Below are positions 1 through 8,755 of a stretch of 64,000 nucleotides of DNA, piece by piece. Numbering within the stretch: position 1 is the stretch's first letter; each line of letters starts with the position of its first letter. The DNA lies in the NCBI GenBank assembly GCA_001310375.1, contig BAXC01000001.1, forward strand, positions 1 through 64,000. Direction: 5' to 3'. A program made the translations under genes and the position numbers. The notes under the pieces were generated by a model. That model searched no databases and was not told the DNA's origin. It worked only from the letters and a program-made list of their open reading frames with translations. Origin of the DNA: Bacillus sp. JCM 19041 (GTDB lineage Bacteria; Bacillota; Bacilli; Bacillales; Bacillaceae_D).

Positions 1-20
1 TAATAAATGAGGTGTATATG

Positions 21-935
21 ATGCATATGGATGAACTTGAAACCTTTGTCATTCTGGCACAAGAACAGAACTTCACACGAACGGCAGCCAAGCGTTCGCT
101 ATCACAACCAACTGTTAGTGTTCATATTAAAAATTTGGAACAAGAATTCGCAACCCCGCTCATTAAGCGAACAACCAAACATGTTAGCTTAACTCCAGAA
201 GGCGAACTTTTTTACAACCAGGCCTTACAAATTCGGGCTCTTTATAAAAATTTGCACGAGACCTTCTATGAGAAAAAACAACAAGCCTCTGGGCTTATTC
301 GAATTGGCGCAAGTTTTACGATTGGTGAATACCTTTTACCTAAAATTGTCGCTGCTCTTCATATAGCTCATGAACGATTAGACTTTCACATTACGATCGG
401 CAATACGGACGAAATCATTGACGCCGTACGTCGCTTAGACGTCGACATTGGGCTTATTGAAGGAAAGAGCGAGTCAAAAGATGTTCGCATCACACCTTTT
501 CAACAAGATCATCTCGTCATCGTACGCTCTCCAAAGTCCGAACCAAAAGTCCATTCATTAGAAGACTTGCATAATCAAGTATGGATTATTCGCGAAGAAG
601 GATCTGGTACAAGGCAATCGTTTGATCACCTCATAGAAGCCAACCAAATTCAAATTGCATCAACTTTCGTCTTTAGTTCCACTCAAGGAATCAAAGGCAG
701 CGTCCAAAACGGCATGGGCCTCGCCCTCCTATCAGAAGCGACAATAGAAGAAGAAGTAAAACACGGCACATTAGAAATTGTCATGGATGACACCCTCTAT
801 GAAAAGCGCGCTTTCTCCTACGTGCTCACAAAAGGAACAAAACCTGGCCGCAATATCCAGCTCCTGTTGGATCAATTGCACGCACAAGAGGAGCGGAGCG
901 ACTCGAATGAGGTGCTCCGTCCCCCTCAATCCTGA
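21..935 (+). CDS. LysR family transcriptional regulator
   Basis: LysR-type DNA-binding regulator of about 304 residues. The first 60 residues form the winged helix-turn-helix (core AAKRSLSQPTVSVHIKNLE) and residues about 90-290 form the two-lobed ligand-binding domain. A GAGG at 9-12 lies eight bases before the ATG at 21; ATG 18 and GTG 12 are in-frame alternatives. The last 15 residues (after LHAQ) are encoded by unusual sequence next to a tandem repeat, and the TGA stop lies inside the first repeat copy, so the original C-terminus may have been replaced. The domain pattern resembles CysL/YwfK-like regulators, but no target is visible and I do not assign a symbol. Confidence 0.9.
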   Translation: MHMDELETFVILAQEQNFTRTAAKRSLSQPTVSVHIKNLEQEFATPLIKRTTKHVSLTPEGELFYNQALQIRALYKNLHETFYEKKQQASGLIRIGASFTIGEYLLPKIVAALHIAHERLDFHITIGNTDEIIDAVRRLDVDIGLIEGKSESKDVRITPFQQDHLVIVRSPKSEPKVHSLEDLHNQVWIIREEGSGTRQSFDHLIEANQIQIASTFVFSSTQGIKGSVQNGMGLALLSEATIEEEVKHGTLEIVMDDTLYEKRAFSYVLTKGTKPGRNIQLLLDQLHAQEERSDSNEVLRPPQS

Positions 936-1160
936 GCTCCTCTCTCTAATCCTGAGCTGCTCCCTCTAATCCTGAGCTCCTACCCCTGAATCCTGAGCTC
1001 TTCCTCCTCAATCCTGAGCTCCTTCCTCCTAATCCTGAGCTCCTTCCTCCTAATCCTGAGCTCCTCTCTCCAATCCTGAGCTCCTCTCTCCAATCCTGAG
1101 CTCCTACCTCCAATCCTGAGCTCCTCTCTCCAATCCTGAGCTCCTTCCCCGAGCTCCGAG
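928..1160. repeat. GAGCTC tandem repeat, 11 copies of 20-21 bp
   Basis: Eleven copies of the core AATCCTGAGCTCC (one with GAGCTG, one ending CTCTT) start at 928, 948, 968, 989, 1010, 1031, 1052, 1072, 1092, 1112 and 1132, so the period is 20 or 21 bases. Each is followed by a pyrimidine-rich spacer such as TCTCTCC. The GAGCTC core is a six-base palindrome. The spacers are near-identical, which excludes a CRISPR array. The first copy supplies the stop codon of the LysR gene. Confidence 0.95.
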
Positions 1161-1217
1161 CCCACAGACTCTAAATCCTCATTCTATTAAGCATGATTTG
1201 GACAATCTGCACATAAA

Positions 1218-1811
1218 ATGGTTGAAGCTTGGACAAACATCTTTATTGAGATAAGGAGAGGGTGTTCTTTGTTCATTGCTGATCTGCTTTTTATTGCAGA
1301 TACCGTCGTATGGCTATGCGGGTTCGTGTTTTTGGCAACCGCTCATCAGTCCAGACACGTGGTCAAGTTGAAAAGGCAGCTTATTGCTCATTTTAGCTGC
1401 TGTTCTGATTACTGTCGCCGCTAGCCTGTTATTCCAGAAATGGCAGTGGACTCTGGTATCCAATAGCTTCCTTCTACGGCTAGGGCTGCTCGTTTACGTG
1501 ACTGGGCCATAGTTAAACTACGGAACCACTATACTCGTGGTATCCGAACATCGGCGACGATGGAGCATGTTAGTAGCGGTTCTTACCGCCTCGTGCGTCA
1601 CCCTCTCTATACTGGCCCGTTCCTCTGTGTTCTCGGCGTTGCCGTTTATACGCAGACAATCGCTAGAATAATTGTCGCCATCATCTTCATGACCACAGTC
1701 TTGTTAAAACGAATCCGACTTGAAGATCGAATGCTAGAAGCAGCACTGCCGACAGTCTATTCAATATGGAAAAAGACGATGGATCTTACTGCCTTGGATT
1801 TATTAAATTGA
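1218..1811 (+). pseudogene. Broken isoprenylcysteine carboxyl methyltransferase (ICMT)-family protein
   Basis: The end of the region (1560-1811, same frame from 1503) encodes the ICMT-family signature SGSYRLVRHPLYTG followed by a membrane segment. Just upstream, 1381-1503 encodes a further hydrophobic segment plus LLRLGLLVYVTG in another frame. The most 5' part (1218-1380) encodes hydrophobic residues in the first frame again. At least two frameshifts (near 1380 and 1502) are therefore needed to read one membrane methyltransferase of about 195 residues. The family methylates prenylated or other lipophilic substrates at the membrane; the substrate here is unknown. It could be a decayed gene or one damaged by assembly indels. 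It lies 24 bp ahead of the carotenoid desaturase on the same strand. Confidence 0.7.
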
Positions 1812-1835
1812 TTTCATAAACAAGGAGTGTGAACG

Positions 1836-3344
1836 ATGCAAAAGAAACGTGTAGTTGTCATCGGTGGAGGTCTTGGAGGACTGTCTGCGAGCATTAGCTT
1901 AGCTGCAGCTGGACATCAAGTGACCATTTTAGAAAAGAATGAGCGCATCGGCGGGAAATGTAACATCCGCAGCGGAGAGGGCTACCACTTTGATACGGGT
2001 CCTTCCAGTTTGACGATGCCTTGGGTGCTAGAAGAATTATTTAAGCGAGCTGGCTGTGATATCCATGACTACTTGACACTCGAACGCGTTGAACCACAGT
2101 GGCGTACGTTTTTCGAAGACGGGGTAACAATTGATTTAAAAGGTGATTTGCCTAATATGTTAAATGAAATCAAGCGAATTTCACCACAGGATGCCGCTCC
2201 TTTTTTAACTTACTTAAGCTACAGCGCACAAATGTATGAACTATGCAAAAAAAGCTTTTACAACAAAAGCATTTCTGGCTTAAATGAACTGCGCAAACTC
2301 CATACATTAAGAGAATTAATGGCACTTGATCCAATGAAAAGCGTAAATGAAGGGACCGAGAAGTTTATTAGCAACCCTCATCTGCGTCAGTTGCTTAATT
2401 TCCTTGTGATGTATGTAGGTTCTTCTCCTTATCAGGCACCAGCCGTCCTTTCCCAGCTCGCTTTTGTCCAGTTTGGACTCGGAAACTACTATGTGAAAGG
2501 TGGCATGTACAACATTGTGCTCGCAATGGAAAAACTACTTGCTGAACTTGATGTAGAAATTAGAACCGAAACCGAAGTAAAAGGCATCATTCAAGTTGAT
2601 TCAGTAGCAAAAGGCGTCCGTTTAGCTACAGGTGAGGAAGTTCATGCCGACTTTGTTGTTTCAAATTTAGAAGCGATTCCAACATACCAATCGTTACTGA
2701 AAGAACATACGCATCATAAAGCACAGGCAAAGAAACTCGAGAAATTCGAACCAAGCGTTTCCGGACTTGTATTGATGCTAGGAATAAAGCGACAATACCC
2801 ACAACTCGTACACCATAACTTCTTTTTTTCAGATGATCCAGCACTTGAATTCAAACAAATTTTTGAAGAAAAACGACCTGCCGATGATCCAACCATCTAT
2901 ATCGGCATTTCTTCAAAGAGTGATCCAGAACAAGCACCTGAAGGAAAAGAAAACCACTTTGTTCTCACCCATGTGCCTCCTTTACAAGAAGGCGAAAACT
3001 GGAGCCACTACGAAAAAAGCTACCGAGAAACGGTTCTAGGTAAGCTTGAACGAAATGGTCTCGAAAACATTCGCAATGAAATTGAATTTGAATACACGTT
3101 TACACCAGACGACATTCGTTCCCTTTATGGATCAAACGGCGGTTCCATTTACGGCGTTGTCGCTGATAAAAAGAAAAATGGTGGTTTTAAAATTCCAAGC
3201 AAGAGCGATTTAATCGCAAACCTTTATTTTGTTGGCGGTTCAACTCATCCAGGCGGTAGCGTGCCAATGGTTACCTTATCTGGACAATTAACAGCTGACT
3301 TAATTGCTGAAGACATCGTGAAATCTGAAAAGAATATTGGATAA
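1836..3344 (+). CDS. Phytoene desaturase-family carotenoid oxidoreductase (CrtN/CrtP type)
   Basis: FAD-dependent carotenoid desaturase or oxidase of 502 residues. An N-terminal dinucleotide-binding motif (VVVIGGGLGGLSASISLAAAG) is followed by EKNERIGGKC and the family motif FDTGPSSLTMP. The C-terminus has the FAD-contact motif FVGGSTHPGGSVPMV. Length and motifs match the CrtI/CrtN/CrtP family, which introduces double bonds into phytoene or diapophytoene, or oxidises the terminal methyl groups. Sequence alone does not separate CrtN from CrtP. AAGGAG at 1822-1827 precedes the ATG at 1836. No other carotenoid gene is present in the window, so the rest of the pathway must be elsewhere. A strong terminator follows directly. 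Confidence 0.88.
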   Translation: MQKKRVVVIGGGLGGLSASISLAAAGHQVTILEKNERIGGKCNIRSGEGYHFDTGPSSLTMPWVLEELFKRAGCDIHDYLTLERVEPQWRTFFEDGVTIDLKGDLPNMLNEIKRISPQDAAPFLTYLSYSAQMYELCKKSFYNKSISGLNELRKLHTLRELMALDPMKSVNEGTEKFISNPHLRQLLNFLVMYVGSSPYQAPAVLSQLAFVQFGLGNYYVKGGMYNIVLAMEKLLAELDVEIRTETEVKGIIQVDSVAKGVRLATGEEVHADFVVSNLEAIPTYQSLLKEHTHHKAQAKKLEKFEPSVSGLVLMLGIKRQYPQLVHHNFFFSDDPALEFKQIFEEKRPADDPTIYIGISSKSDPEQAPEGKENHFVLTHVPPLQEGENWSHYEKSYRETVLGKLERNGLENIRNEIEFEYTFTPDDIRSLYGSNGGSIYGVVADKKKNGGFKIPSKSDLIANLYFVGGSTHPGGSVPMVTLSGQLTADLIAEDIVKSEKNIG

Positions 3345-3346
3345 GC

Positions 3347-3378
3347 AAAACCCCTCTGTTTTTAAACAGAGGGTTTTA
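3347..3378 (+). terminator. Rho-independent terminator after the carotenoid desaturase
   Basis: Stem ACCCTCTGTTT paired with AAACAGAGGGT, with a short T-rich loop and a TTTT tail, two bases after the stop codon. An A run on the 5' side allows weak function on the other strand. Confidence 0.9.
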
Positions 3379-3395
3379 ATGGCATTATGGTCTAT

Positions 3396-3599
3396 TCAAA
3401 AAAACGAAACGATATAATACCAGCCGGTTGCAAGATAAAAAATAAGCATGATAACACCAAAACTAGTAAATAACAGAACTTTTGCTGGCTTGGACCATTT
3501 TTAAAACCCGCCCCACCTTTTGTTATCATGATCAAGCCAGATAAAATCAGCTACTAACCAAAAGCACATGACAAGTAGTGCTAATCCCCACTGAAGCAT
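3396..3599 (-). pseudogene. Small two-TM membrane protein interrupted by an in-frame stop
   Basis: Reading from the ATG at 3599 gives 34 residues with one hydrophobic helix (LQWGLALLVMCFWLVADFIW), then a TAA at 3501-3503. In the same frame a second hydrophobic helix (LLFTSFGVIMLIFYLATGWY) runs to a stop at 3396. AAGGGGGA lies eight bases ahead of the ATG. The arrangement looks like a 67-residue two-TM protein cut by one nonsense codon. It could also be two very small peptides or a base-call error. I do not recognise the family. Confidence 0.45.
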
Positions 3600-3788
3600 C
3601 CGTATTCCCCCTTGGCCAATTAATCATCAAGAACCCAGTTTCAAAGGATCGTCCACTTTATCCATATGAGTTTGATACCTTATACAGAATTCCTTTTTAT
3701 TGGAATAATAGACTACTAAGCAATGTACCTTAAGTTGCTGATTTGATGGCGGTACCATAGTGATCAAAATTGCCCCATCAACTAACCC

Positions 3789-4798
3789 TTACCAACGAGC
3801 CACATGGTCTTCCGCCCAACCCAACATGGAATCAATCTTCAGCTGCTCCCCTGCCGGTGTTGTCACCGTTCCACTAAAGTGGCCAATCATTTGATGAACA
3901 GCTGATTGAATGACAACTGCTTTTGTGATTGCCTTACGTTCAAATAAGGGCACAAAAGACAAATCTACCGCTTTTGTCTGCGCTGTTTGCAGAAGCCACG
4001 GCCTCATGTAATCCTTTTTATCGTACTGCCACTTTATATCGTCATCTAGTTTATGTAGAACGCCATCTACAACAATCCCATTTTCATTTTGTCCTGTTCC
4101 ATCTGTCCATTGCCCTCCAAAGTTTAGACCAATCGTTTTGTCGTTTACGATCCAGAGGCCGATGCCCAGTTCCATGTCGATGAATATGGCCAGACCCCTC
4201 TTCCAAAATCGAGACAAGCAAAAGCAGAACCTGGACTCATTTCGTATTGCTTACTTCCCCAAGAAATCGTTCCCCTCACTGGGATGGCTGGCTGCTTTGA
4301 TGTAAATTGAAAGTGCTTTGCGCTCCAAGGAACAACAACATTTAATGACTCTAATTGTGAAGGTCGGTCCAATAGCAAGGTTGCTTTTAACAACTCTCCA
4401 TTAAAGTTTGGACAAACCACAGCAAGAGTCGTTTGATCTTCCTCCTCGGTCATTCGAATCTCCATCTGTTTGCTTTTGTATGTCACACTTTCCCGAACAT
4501 TATCCGGCATGGAAACACCCTTTCCAAGTGGGACAAGCTGAGTTTGCTCATAAAAACGCAATGTTTTTAAATCAAGCACATACACAAACATCACAGCCGC
4601 ATAATCGATATGCGAAATCGTTGCTGAAAAAAGCACATCAGGACTTGTCACACACCAATAATTCCATTTTTTCTTACGCGGGAAACGACCTCGGACATTA
4701 CAAGCCACAATTGGTTGACGCGACCAGCCAATACTTGCTTCATTCAATTGTCCATTTGCTTTGTTTAACTGTACGTGTTGAGTTTGTTCAACTGTCAT
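3789..4798 (-). CDS. DUF2804 domain-containing protein (one frameshift)
   Basis: The protein begins MTVEQTQHVQLNKANGQLNE and carries the DUF2804 hallmarks GWSRQPIVACN, KKKWNYWCVTSPD, FGRGVWPY..WNWASASG, LNFGGQWTDGTGQNENG and a C-terminal WAEDHVARW. The frame changes once near 4155, between ASASG and LWIVNDK. Joined, the two parts give about 336 residues, the normal family length. The function of DUF2804 is unknown; the fold is predicted to be beta-rich and lipocalin-like. GGGAGG seven bases before the ATG at 4798 supports the start. The gene follows a small membrane gene by 32 bp and is probably co-transcribed with it. Given the many run-length indels in this window, an assembly error is as likely as a real lesion. 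Confidence 0.8.
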
Positions 4799-4829
4799 GT
4801 TACAGCCTCCCAATCGTTTTTTGTCCGCT

Positions 4830-5103
4830 CTAATGTCTTTCACCTAGATCAAGAAACCGGATGATGAAACCAAATAAAGAAGATATTCCAATAAATAGAG
4901 GGGCTGATAAAGCAAAGATCATGATTAAACGATCAGCGAAAAAAAGAGCAAACATACCTTGTTCGTAAAATAGAGATAGCCTGCGATGATTCCAAACAAA
5001 AAACTAGCAAAAAAGGATGTCAAAAACACATCTGTTAATAAGCATTTTCTCATTGCATCTGTCATTAGTTGGTCTTCCGGAAATCTCTTACTTTATCTAC
5101 CAT
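4830..5103 (-). CDS. Small membrane protein upstream of DUF2804 gene (two frameshifts)
   Basis: After correcting two single-base deletions (near 5080 in a GG run and near 4950), one protein of about 90 residues is read from the ATG at 5103. It has a short charged N-terminus (MVDKVRDFR), a hydrophobic helix (LTSFFASFLFGIIAGYLYF), and two further hydrophobic stretches (MFALFFADRLIMIFAL and APLFIGISSLFGFIIRFL), ending DLGERH. GGAAGGG six bases before the ATG is a good ribosome site. The segment has no recognisable family. It sits 32 bp before the DUF2804 gene in the same orientation. Confidence 0.45.
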
Positions 5104-5145
5104 TGTACGCCCTTCCTTTCAGCAGTCCCAGCCTTTTTCTAAAAA

Positions 5146-5178
5146 AACAAAAAAAGACCTGCCCGCAGGCAAGCCTTT
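5146..5178 (-). terminator. Terminator of the pgs operon
   Basis: On the minus strand GGCTTGCC pairs with GGCAGGTC around a TGCG loop (two G-T pairs), followed by TTTTTTTG. It lies 24 bases downstream of the last pgs gene. Confidence 0.8.
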
Positions 5179-5201
5179 ATACATCATTCATAAAAACGTG
5201 T

Positions 5202-5396
5202 TTATTCTTCTTCCTCATCATTGTCTTGTTCAACATCGTATGCATACTGGAATTCAGCGACTTCGATTAGTTGATAAATCTCGTCTAGTTCATCCGTTGA
5301 TATTTCTTGACCTGGTTTAAACGTTGTCATGCAAATAAACACAGCAACAATTCCTACATAAGGCCAACTAGATCTCATCCATTTCATTTGTTTCAT
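5202..5396 (-). CDS. pgsE: PgsE-like small membrane protein of poly-gamma-glutamate synthesis
   Basis: Small protein of about 64 residues with one N-terminal membrane helix (WPYVGIVAVFICMTTF) and a very acidic C-terminus ending DNDEEEE. It overlaps the end of the pgsA-like gene by 29 bases and is the last gene of a pgsB-pgsC-pgsA-pgsE arrangement. In Bacillus, PgsE (CapE) is a short single-helix protein needed for, or stimulating, polyglutamate production. The assignment rests on position, size and topology, because these proteins are poorly conserved. The start is uncertain: GGAGG lies 12 bases before the chosen ATG at 5396, and ATG 5387 is also possible. Confidence 0.65.
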   Translation of the reverse strand: MKQMKWMRSSWPYVGIVAVFICMTTFKPGQEISTDELDEIYQLIEVAEFQYAYDVEQDNDEEEE

Positions 5397-6567
5397 CGGT
5401 TTCTTCATCCTCCATCTCATTTGTGATTTCGCTATGATCTACTTCAAATTTGATTGAGCCGTCTGTAAACGTCCAATCGAAATTACTCGTTTTTGTTAAT
5501 GCTCTTCGTATTGAGATTTCATTCAATTTATCCGTTGCTGTTAGAGGCGCAGGAGATGCTTCCCGTATATACATTGGGACAACTTCAAACATCCCTCTTC
5601 CTTCAGGTGTTAATTCGTATCGAACAAGTGCGGACTCTCTTGTCCGGGTCCAGCCTTGGTCAAAAACGAAGTTGCCTAGGCTATAAAAGATGGCGGTATC
5701 ATTGTATACTTCCATGCCTTGCAACACATGGGGATGATGACCAATGACAATATCTGCCCCTGCATCAGACAGCGCTCTTGCAAGCATGCGCTGACGATCA
5801 TTTGGTCTGTTTTCATACTCCTGTCCCCAATGCGCGTGGACAACAACAAGGTCTGCCTCGTTGGATGCTTGCGTTACCATCGGTACAAACACATCTGGAT
5901 TAAACGTTGTTACTCCAGCTGAATCAACTGTTGCACCAAAGTCTTCCGAATACACATCCGTAAAACCAAGTGTAGCAATCGTCATGCCATTTACTTCTTC
6001 CATATGGATTTGTTCACGTGCATCCTGACGGTTTACTCCAGCACCTGCGTGTCCAACTGTTTTGCCTTCAAACGCTGAAAGAGTATCAAGCAACCCTCGT
6101 TCGCCGTAATCCATCGTATGGTTATTAGAAAGACTGACGACGGTAAATCCACTATCATCAAGGGCCTTAACCGCTTCAGGTCCGGCGTGTAAGTGAATTT
6201 GCTTATCGAGCTCATCTTCACGATTTCCTTCGGTAATTGGCTGCTCAAAATTTCCTGTTACATAATCTGCCTGATCAAGATAAGGTTTCACATATCGGAA
6301 AACGCTTTCTGCCCCATGCCGATCAGTGAACTCTTCCACATGTCGACCCATCATAATATCGCCAACAAACACGCCTTCCACTAAAGAACGTTGCTTGCCA
6401 TCGACTTCTGCTGTCGGCCTTGTATCGATGATTGTCATAAGAAAAACAGCGACAACAAGAACTGGCAGCAAGATAAACACATGGAGATGCGTTTTCCGCT
6501 TTTGTCTTTTGATTTGCTTTAACACTTTTTCTTTGAACGTTAGCGCACGCTTATTCTCCAACTTCAT
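5368..6567 (-). CDS. pgsA: Poly-gamma-glutamate synthesis protein CapA/PgsA
   Basis: CapA-family protein of 399 residues. A basic N-terminus and one membrane anchor (HVFILLPVLVVAVFLMTII) are followed by a calcineurin-like phosphoesterase fold with the motifs VGDIMMGRHV, SLSNNHTMDYGERGL, HAHWGQEY and IGHHPHVLQGMEVY. The family acts at the outer face of the membrane in making or exporting polyglutamate. The C-terminal tail is acidic (MEDEETDETNEMDEI). AAAGGTG lies just before the ATG. Only 8 bp separate it from pgsC, and it overlaps pgsE, so the four genes form one operon. Confidence 0.95.
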   Translation of the reverse strand: MKLENKRALTFKEKVLKQIKRQKRKTHLHVFILLPVLVVAVFLMTIIDTRPTAEVDGKQRSLVEGVFVGDIMMGRHVEEFTDRHGAESVFRYVKPYLDQADYVTGNFEQPITEGNREDELDKQIHLHAGPEAVKALDDSGFTVVSLSNNHTMDYGERGLLDTLSAFEGKTVGHAGAGVNRQDAREQIHMEEVNGMTIATLGFTDVYSEDFGATVDSAGVTTFNPDVFVPMVTQASNEADLVVVHAHWGQEYENRPNDRQRMLARALSDAGADIVIGHHPHVLQGMEVYNDTAIFYSLGNFVFDQGWTRTRESALVRYELTPEGRGMFEVVPMYIREASPAPLTATDKLNEISIRRALTKTSNFDWTFTDGSIKFEVDHSEITNEMEDEETDETNEMDEI

Positions 6568-6575
6568 TCACACCT

Positions 6576-7025
6576 TTAAAATAAAAAGTACACATACATA
6601 ATTCCGAACGTTAAACCACTTAATAGCAATGTGCTTCCAATTGTAATGACGACGCCTTGACGATGAATTGTGTTCGCAATGAGTCCAGGAACAATCACCC
6701 CGAGTCCCCTAAATTCAAACGCTTCAAACGGCGTAATTGGATACGCAAAATCAACAGCTAGCTTAAAAATAATGCCCGTTATGAGCATCGCGGCGAATTT
6801 CCTCCGTCCATACAAAATCATAATCTTTGATAGACCGTACTTCACCGTCACATAAGTAAGAATACTGACTAAGACAACCAGTGTCATGAACAGCACTTGA
6901 TCAAATACTAGCGCTAAATAACCAGGAACGATCAATCCAGCAGGGACAACCCCTGTCTTTTCTGAGAATAATAAACTAAGTAAAACGCCTAAAATAAGTG
7001 CAATATATAAATCCGTTCCAAACAT
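6576..7025 (-). CDS. pgsC: Poly-gamma-glutamate synthesis protein PgsC/CapC
   Basis: Integral membrane protein of 149 residues that is almost entirely hydrophobic, beginning MFGTDLYIALILGVLLSLLF, and typical in length for PgsC. It contains GVVPAGLIVPGYLALV and RGLGVIVPGLIANTIHRQG, which match the two repeated PG-containing segments of the family. PgsC partners PgsB in the ATP-dependent polymerisation of glutamate at the membrane. GGAGGGA precedes the ATG. It lies 19 bp after pgsB. Confidence 0.95.
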   Translation of the reverse strand: MFGTDLYIALILGVLLSLLFSEKTGVVPAGLIVPGYLALVFDQVLFMTLVVLVSILTYVTVKYGLSKIMILYGRRKFAAMLITGIIFKLAVDFAYPITPFEAFEFRGLGVIVPGLIANTIHRQGVVITIGSTLLLSGLTFGIMYVYFLF

Positions 7026-7044
7026 TGATGAATGCTCCCTCCAA

Positions 7045-8226
7045 CTAACTCACGAGCTGACTAGCTTTAAACGCTTGCAAACGCTCAAGTAATGGCTCAG
7101 CGGCTCCGTGAATGTTTCCTACTCCATAGATCGTGCTCTCATCCATCATCGGCTCAAGCACTTCTAAAACTCCCTCTGTCGACACTGAATCCAAATCGTG
7201 TAGATGCTTACACGGGATCTCTCCTCTATCAAATGCATCAACAATTGGACCAGTTGTTTCTCCAATTAACACAAGCGACTGGGCTTTTATGTACGGTAAT
7301 ACATCCCGAGCAAATTGTTCCGTCCGGTCAACCCGGTCAGCGCGGCAATTCATCACGACGATTGGTTCTTCAGTCGGATAGCCAATTTTCTTAACTCTCT
7401 CCCAAATGGAAAGAGTAGACGAGGCATCGTTTGCAGCAAAGCCATTGACAAAATAACTTGGCTTTTTTTCATCTTTTATCGGCAAGATCCGCATTGCACC
7501 AGGATCTGGTGGTGCATTGAGCATTCCTTTATAGGCTGTCATTTCATCAATTCCCAATGCCTCTGCAACCGCTAATGCAAGCGATGCATTGTCAGGGAAC
7601 ACCATGTATTCAAACTTCCGCAAATATGCTTCCGTAATTTTGCTATTGTCAGCAACGATCACCTTCGTGTTTCGTTCTTTCGCAACAGATTTGTAATATT
7701 CCGTATATTGGTCATTTGTTACGACTAGGTGTCCATTGTACGGAATGGTTGCGGTAAACGCTTCTGCTACCTCATCGAGTGTCGGGCCCATTACATCCAT
7801 GTGATCTTCAAGCACATTTACAATAACACCGACGTTTGCTTGCAGCAGTTCTTCTTGAAAGATAACTTGGTAATCAGGGTTAACCGCCATGCACTCACTA
7901 ATTAAAGCGTTGGCTCCTCGATTAACTGCCTCTTCTACAACTTTCTTTTGTTCCCCGATATTTGGACCTTGTGGCCTTCTCTTAATCGGAAGTTCTTCGT
8001 TTGTATCCGAGTAAATCATTCGGGCATCTGTCCCAGTTGTTTTACCAACTGTCTTATAGCCAGCTTCTTTTACAACCCCATAAATGAGCCTTGTAACCGT
8101 TGATTTACCTCGAATTCCATTGATGTTGACGCGTACGGGTATGGCATTCATATTGCGCTTATGGCGACGTTTCTCCCAAATGCCAAATCCAGCCATGCAT
8201 GCGCTTGCTCCCGCAATAATCCACAT
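7045..8226 (-). CDS. pgsB: Poly-gamma-glutamate synthase subunit PgsB/CapB
   Basis: Mur-ligase-like polyglutamate synthase of 393 residues from the ATG at 8226, the same length as the Bacillus subtilis protein. An N-terminal membrane helix is followed by the P-loop NINGIRGKSTVTRLI, the segment GTDARMIYSDTNEELPIKRR, SECMAVNPDYQ, NVLEDHMDVMGPT and CRADRVDRTEQFARD, all characteristic of the family. It activates the gamma-carboxyl of glutamate with ATP. GAGGAGCAAGGAAG directly before this ATG favours it over a GTG 21 bases upstream. It heads the pgsBCAE operon and is divergent from nsrR. Confidence 0.96.
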   Translation of the reverse strand: MWIIAGASACMAGFGIWEKRRHKRNMNAIPVRVNINGIRGKSTVTRLIYGVVKEAGYKTVGKTTGTDARMIYSDTNEELPIKRRPQGPNIGEQKKVVEEAVNRGANALISECMAVNPDYQVIFQEELLQANVGVIVNVLEDHMDVMGPTLDEVAEAFTATIPYNGHLVVTNDQYTEYYKSVAKERNTKVIVADNSKITEAYLRKFEYMVFPDNASLALAVAEALGIDEMTAYKGMLNAPPDPGAMRILPIKDEKKPSYFVNGFAANDASSTLSIWERVKKIGYPTEEPIVVMNCRADRVDRTEQFARDVLPYIKAQSLVLIGETTGPIVDAFDRGEIPCKHLHDLDSVSTEGVLEVLEPMMDESTIYGVGNIHGAAEPLLERLQAFKASQLVS

Positions 8227-8755
8227 CTTCCTTGCTCCTCTCTCCACTTGGCCGAGCGTTCTTATGCTCGTTTTTTATTTTTTGTCTAATGAGCCGCAAA
8301 AGCGCTCTCCCTAACCCACTGTCAACACTAACAAAACGAAAAATCAGATAAAACAAGTACTTTAAATGCTACAAATCAGTCTTTTTGAGTCCCGAGTCCC
8401 CCTCCCCTTACTAGGCAAAGGCTTAGACATTCTTTGCTCATTCAACACTGTTCAACAATATGTAACAAGTTAGGAAATCTGACTTAGATCATATATTTAA
8501 ACCTAATTATTTCCCGTTTTTTCTAAGAGTCTAGTTTTTTGTTCTCCATTAAATCCCATATTTTTCTATATGAGTCGAAAAATAAATGAAACCTTTATGC
8601 ACCATGTACTGTTTACGTTTGATTAGCTCTCTTTTTTGCGTAAAACAAGTACATCAGATACTTGTTTTACGTGATCTCTATGCATGTTAGACTAAATCTC
8701 GCATGAGGCTATAATGAATAGGCGTTTGACTAAAATAGATAGAAGAGGTGATACC
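8227..8755. promoter_or_regulatory. Divergent pgsB / nsrR regulatory region
   Basis: No gene is seen in these 529 bases. A 13-bp inverted repeat, CGTAAAACAAGTA / TACTTGTTTTACG, occupies 8639-8671 with a 7-base loop. A promoter-like pair TTGTTT-N17-TGTTAG is found twice: on the plus strand at 8662-8690 facing nsrR, and on the minus strand at 8356-8328 facing pgsB. Both copies are preceded by TACTTGTTTTA overlap and contain TGAT two to five bases into the spacer. A second nsrR promoter candidate is TTAGAC-N17-TATAAT at 8687-8715. The shared block could be a common operator. Confidence 0.5.

Noticed and set aside
928..1160. A CRISPR-like array
   Set aside because: The spacers are near-identical pyrimidine stretches of about 7 bases, not unique 30-base spacers, and no cas gene is present.
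980..1165. A minus-strand protein of 61 residues rich in repeated E, L and R
   Set aside because: It is only the translation of the tandem repeat and has no ribosome site.
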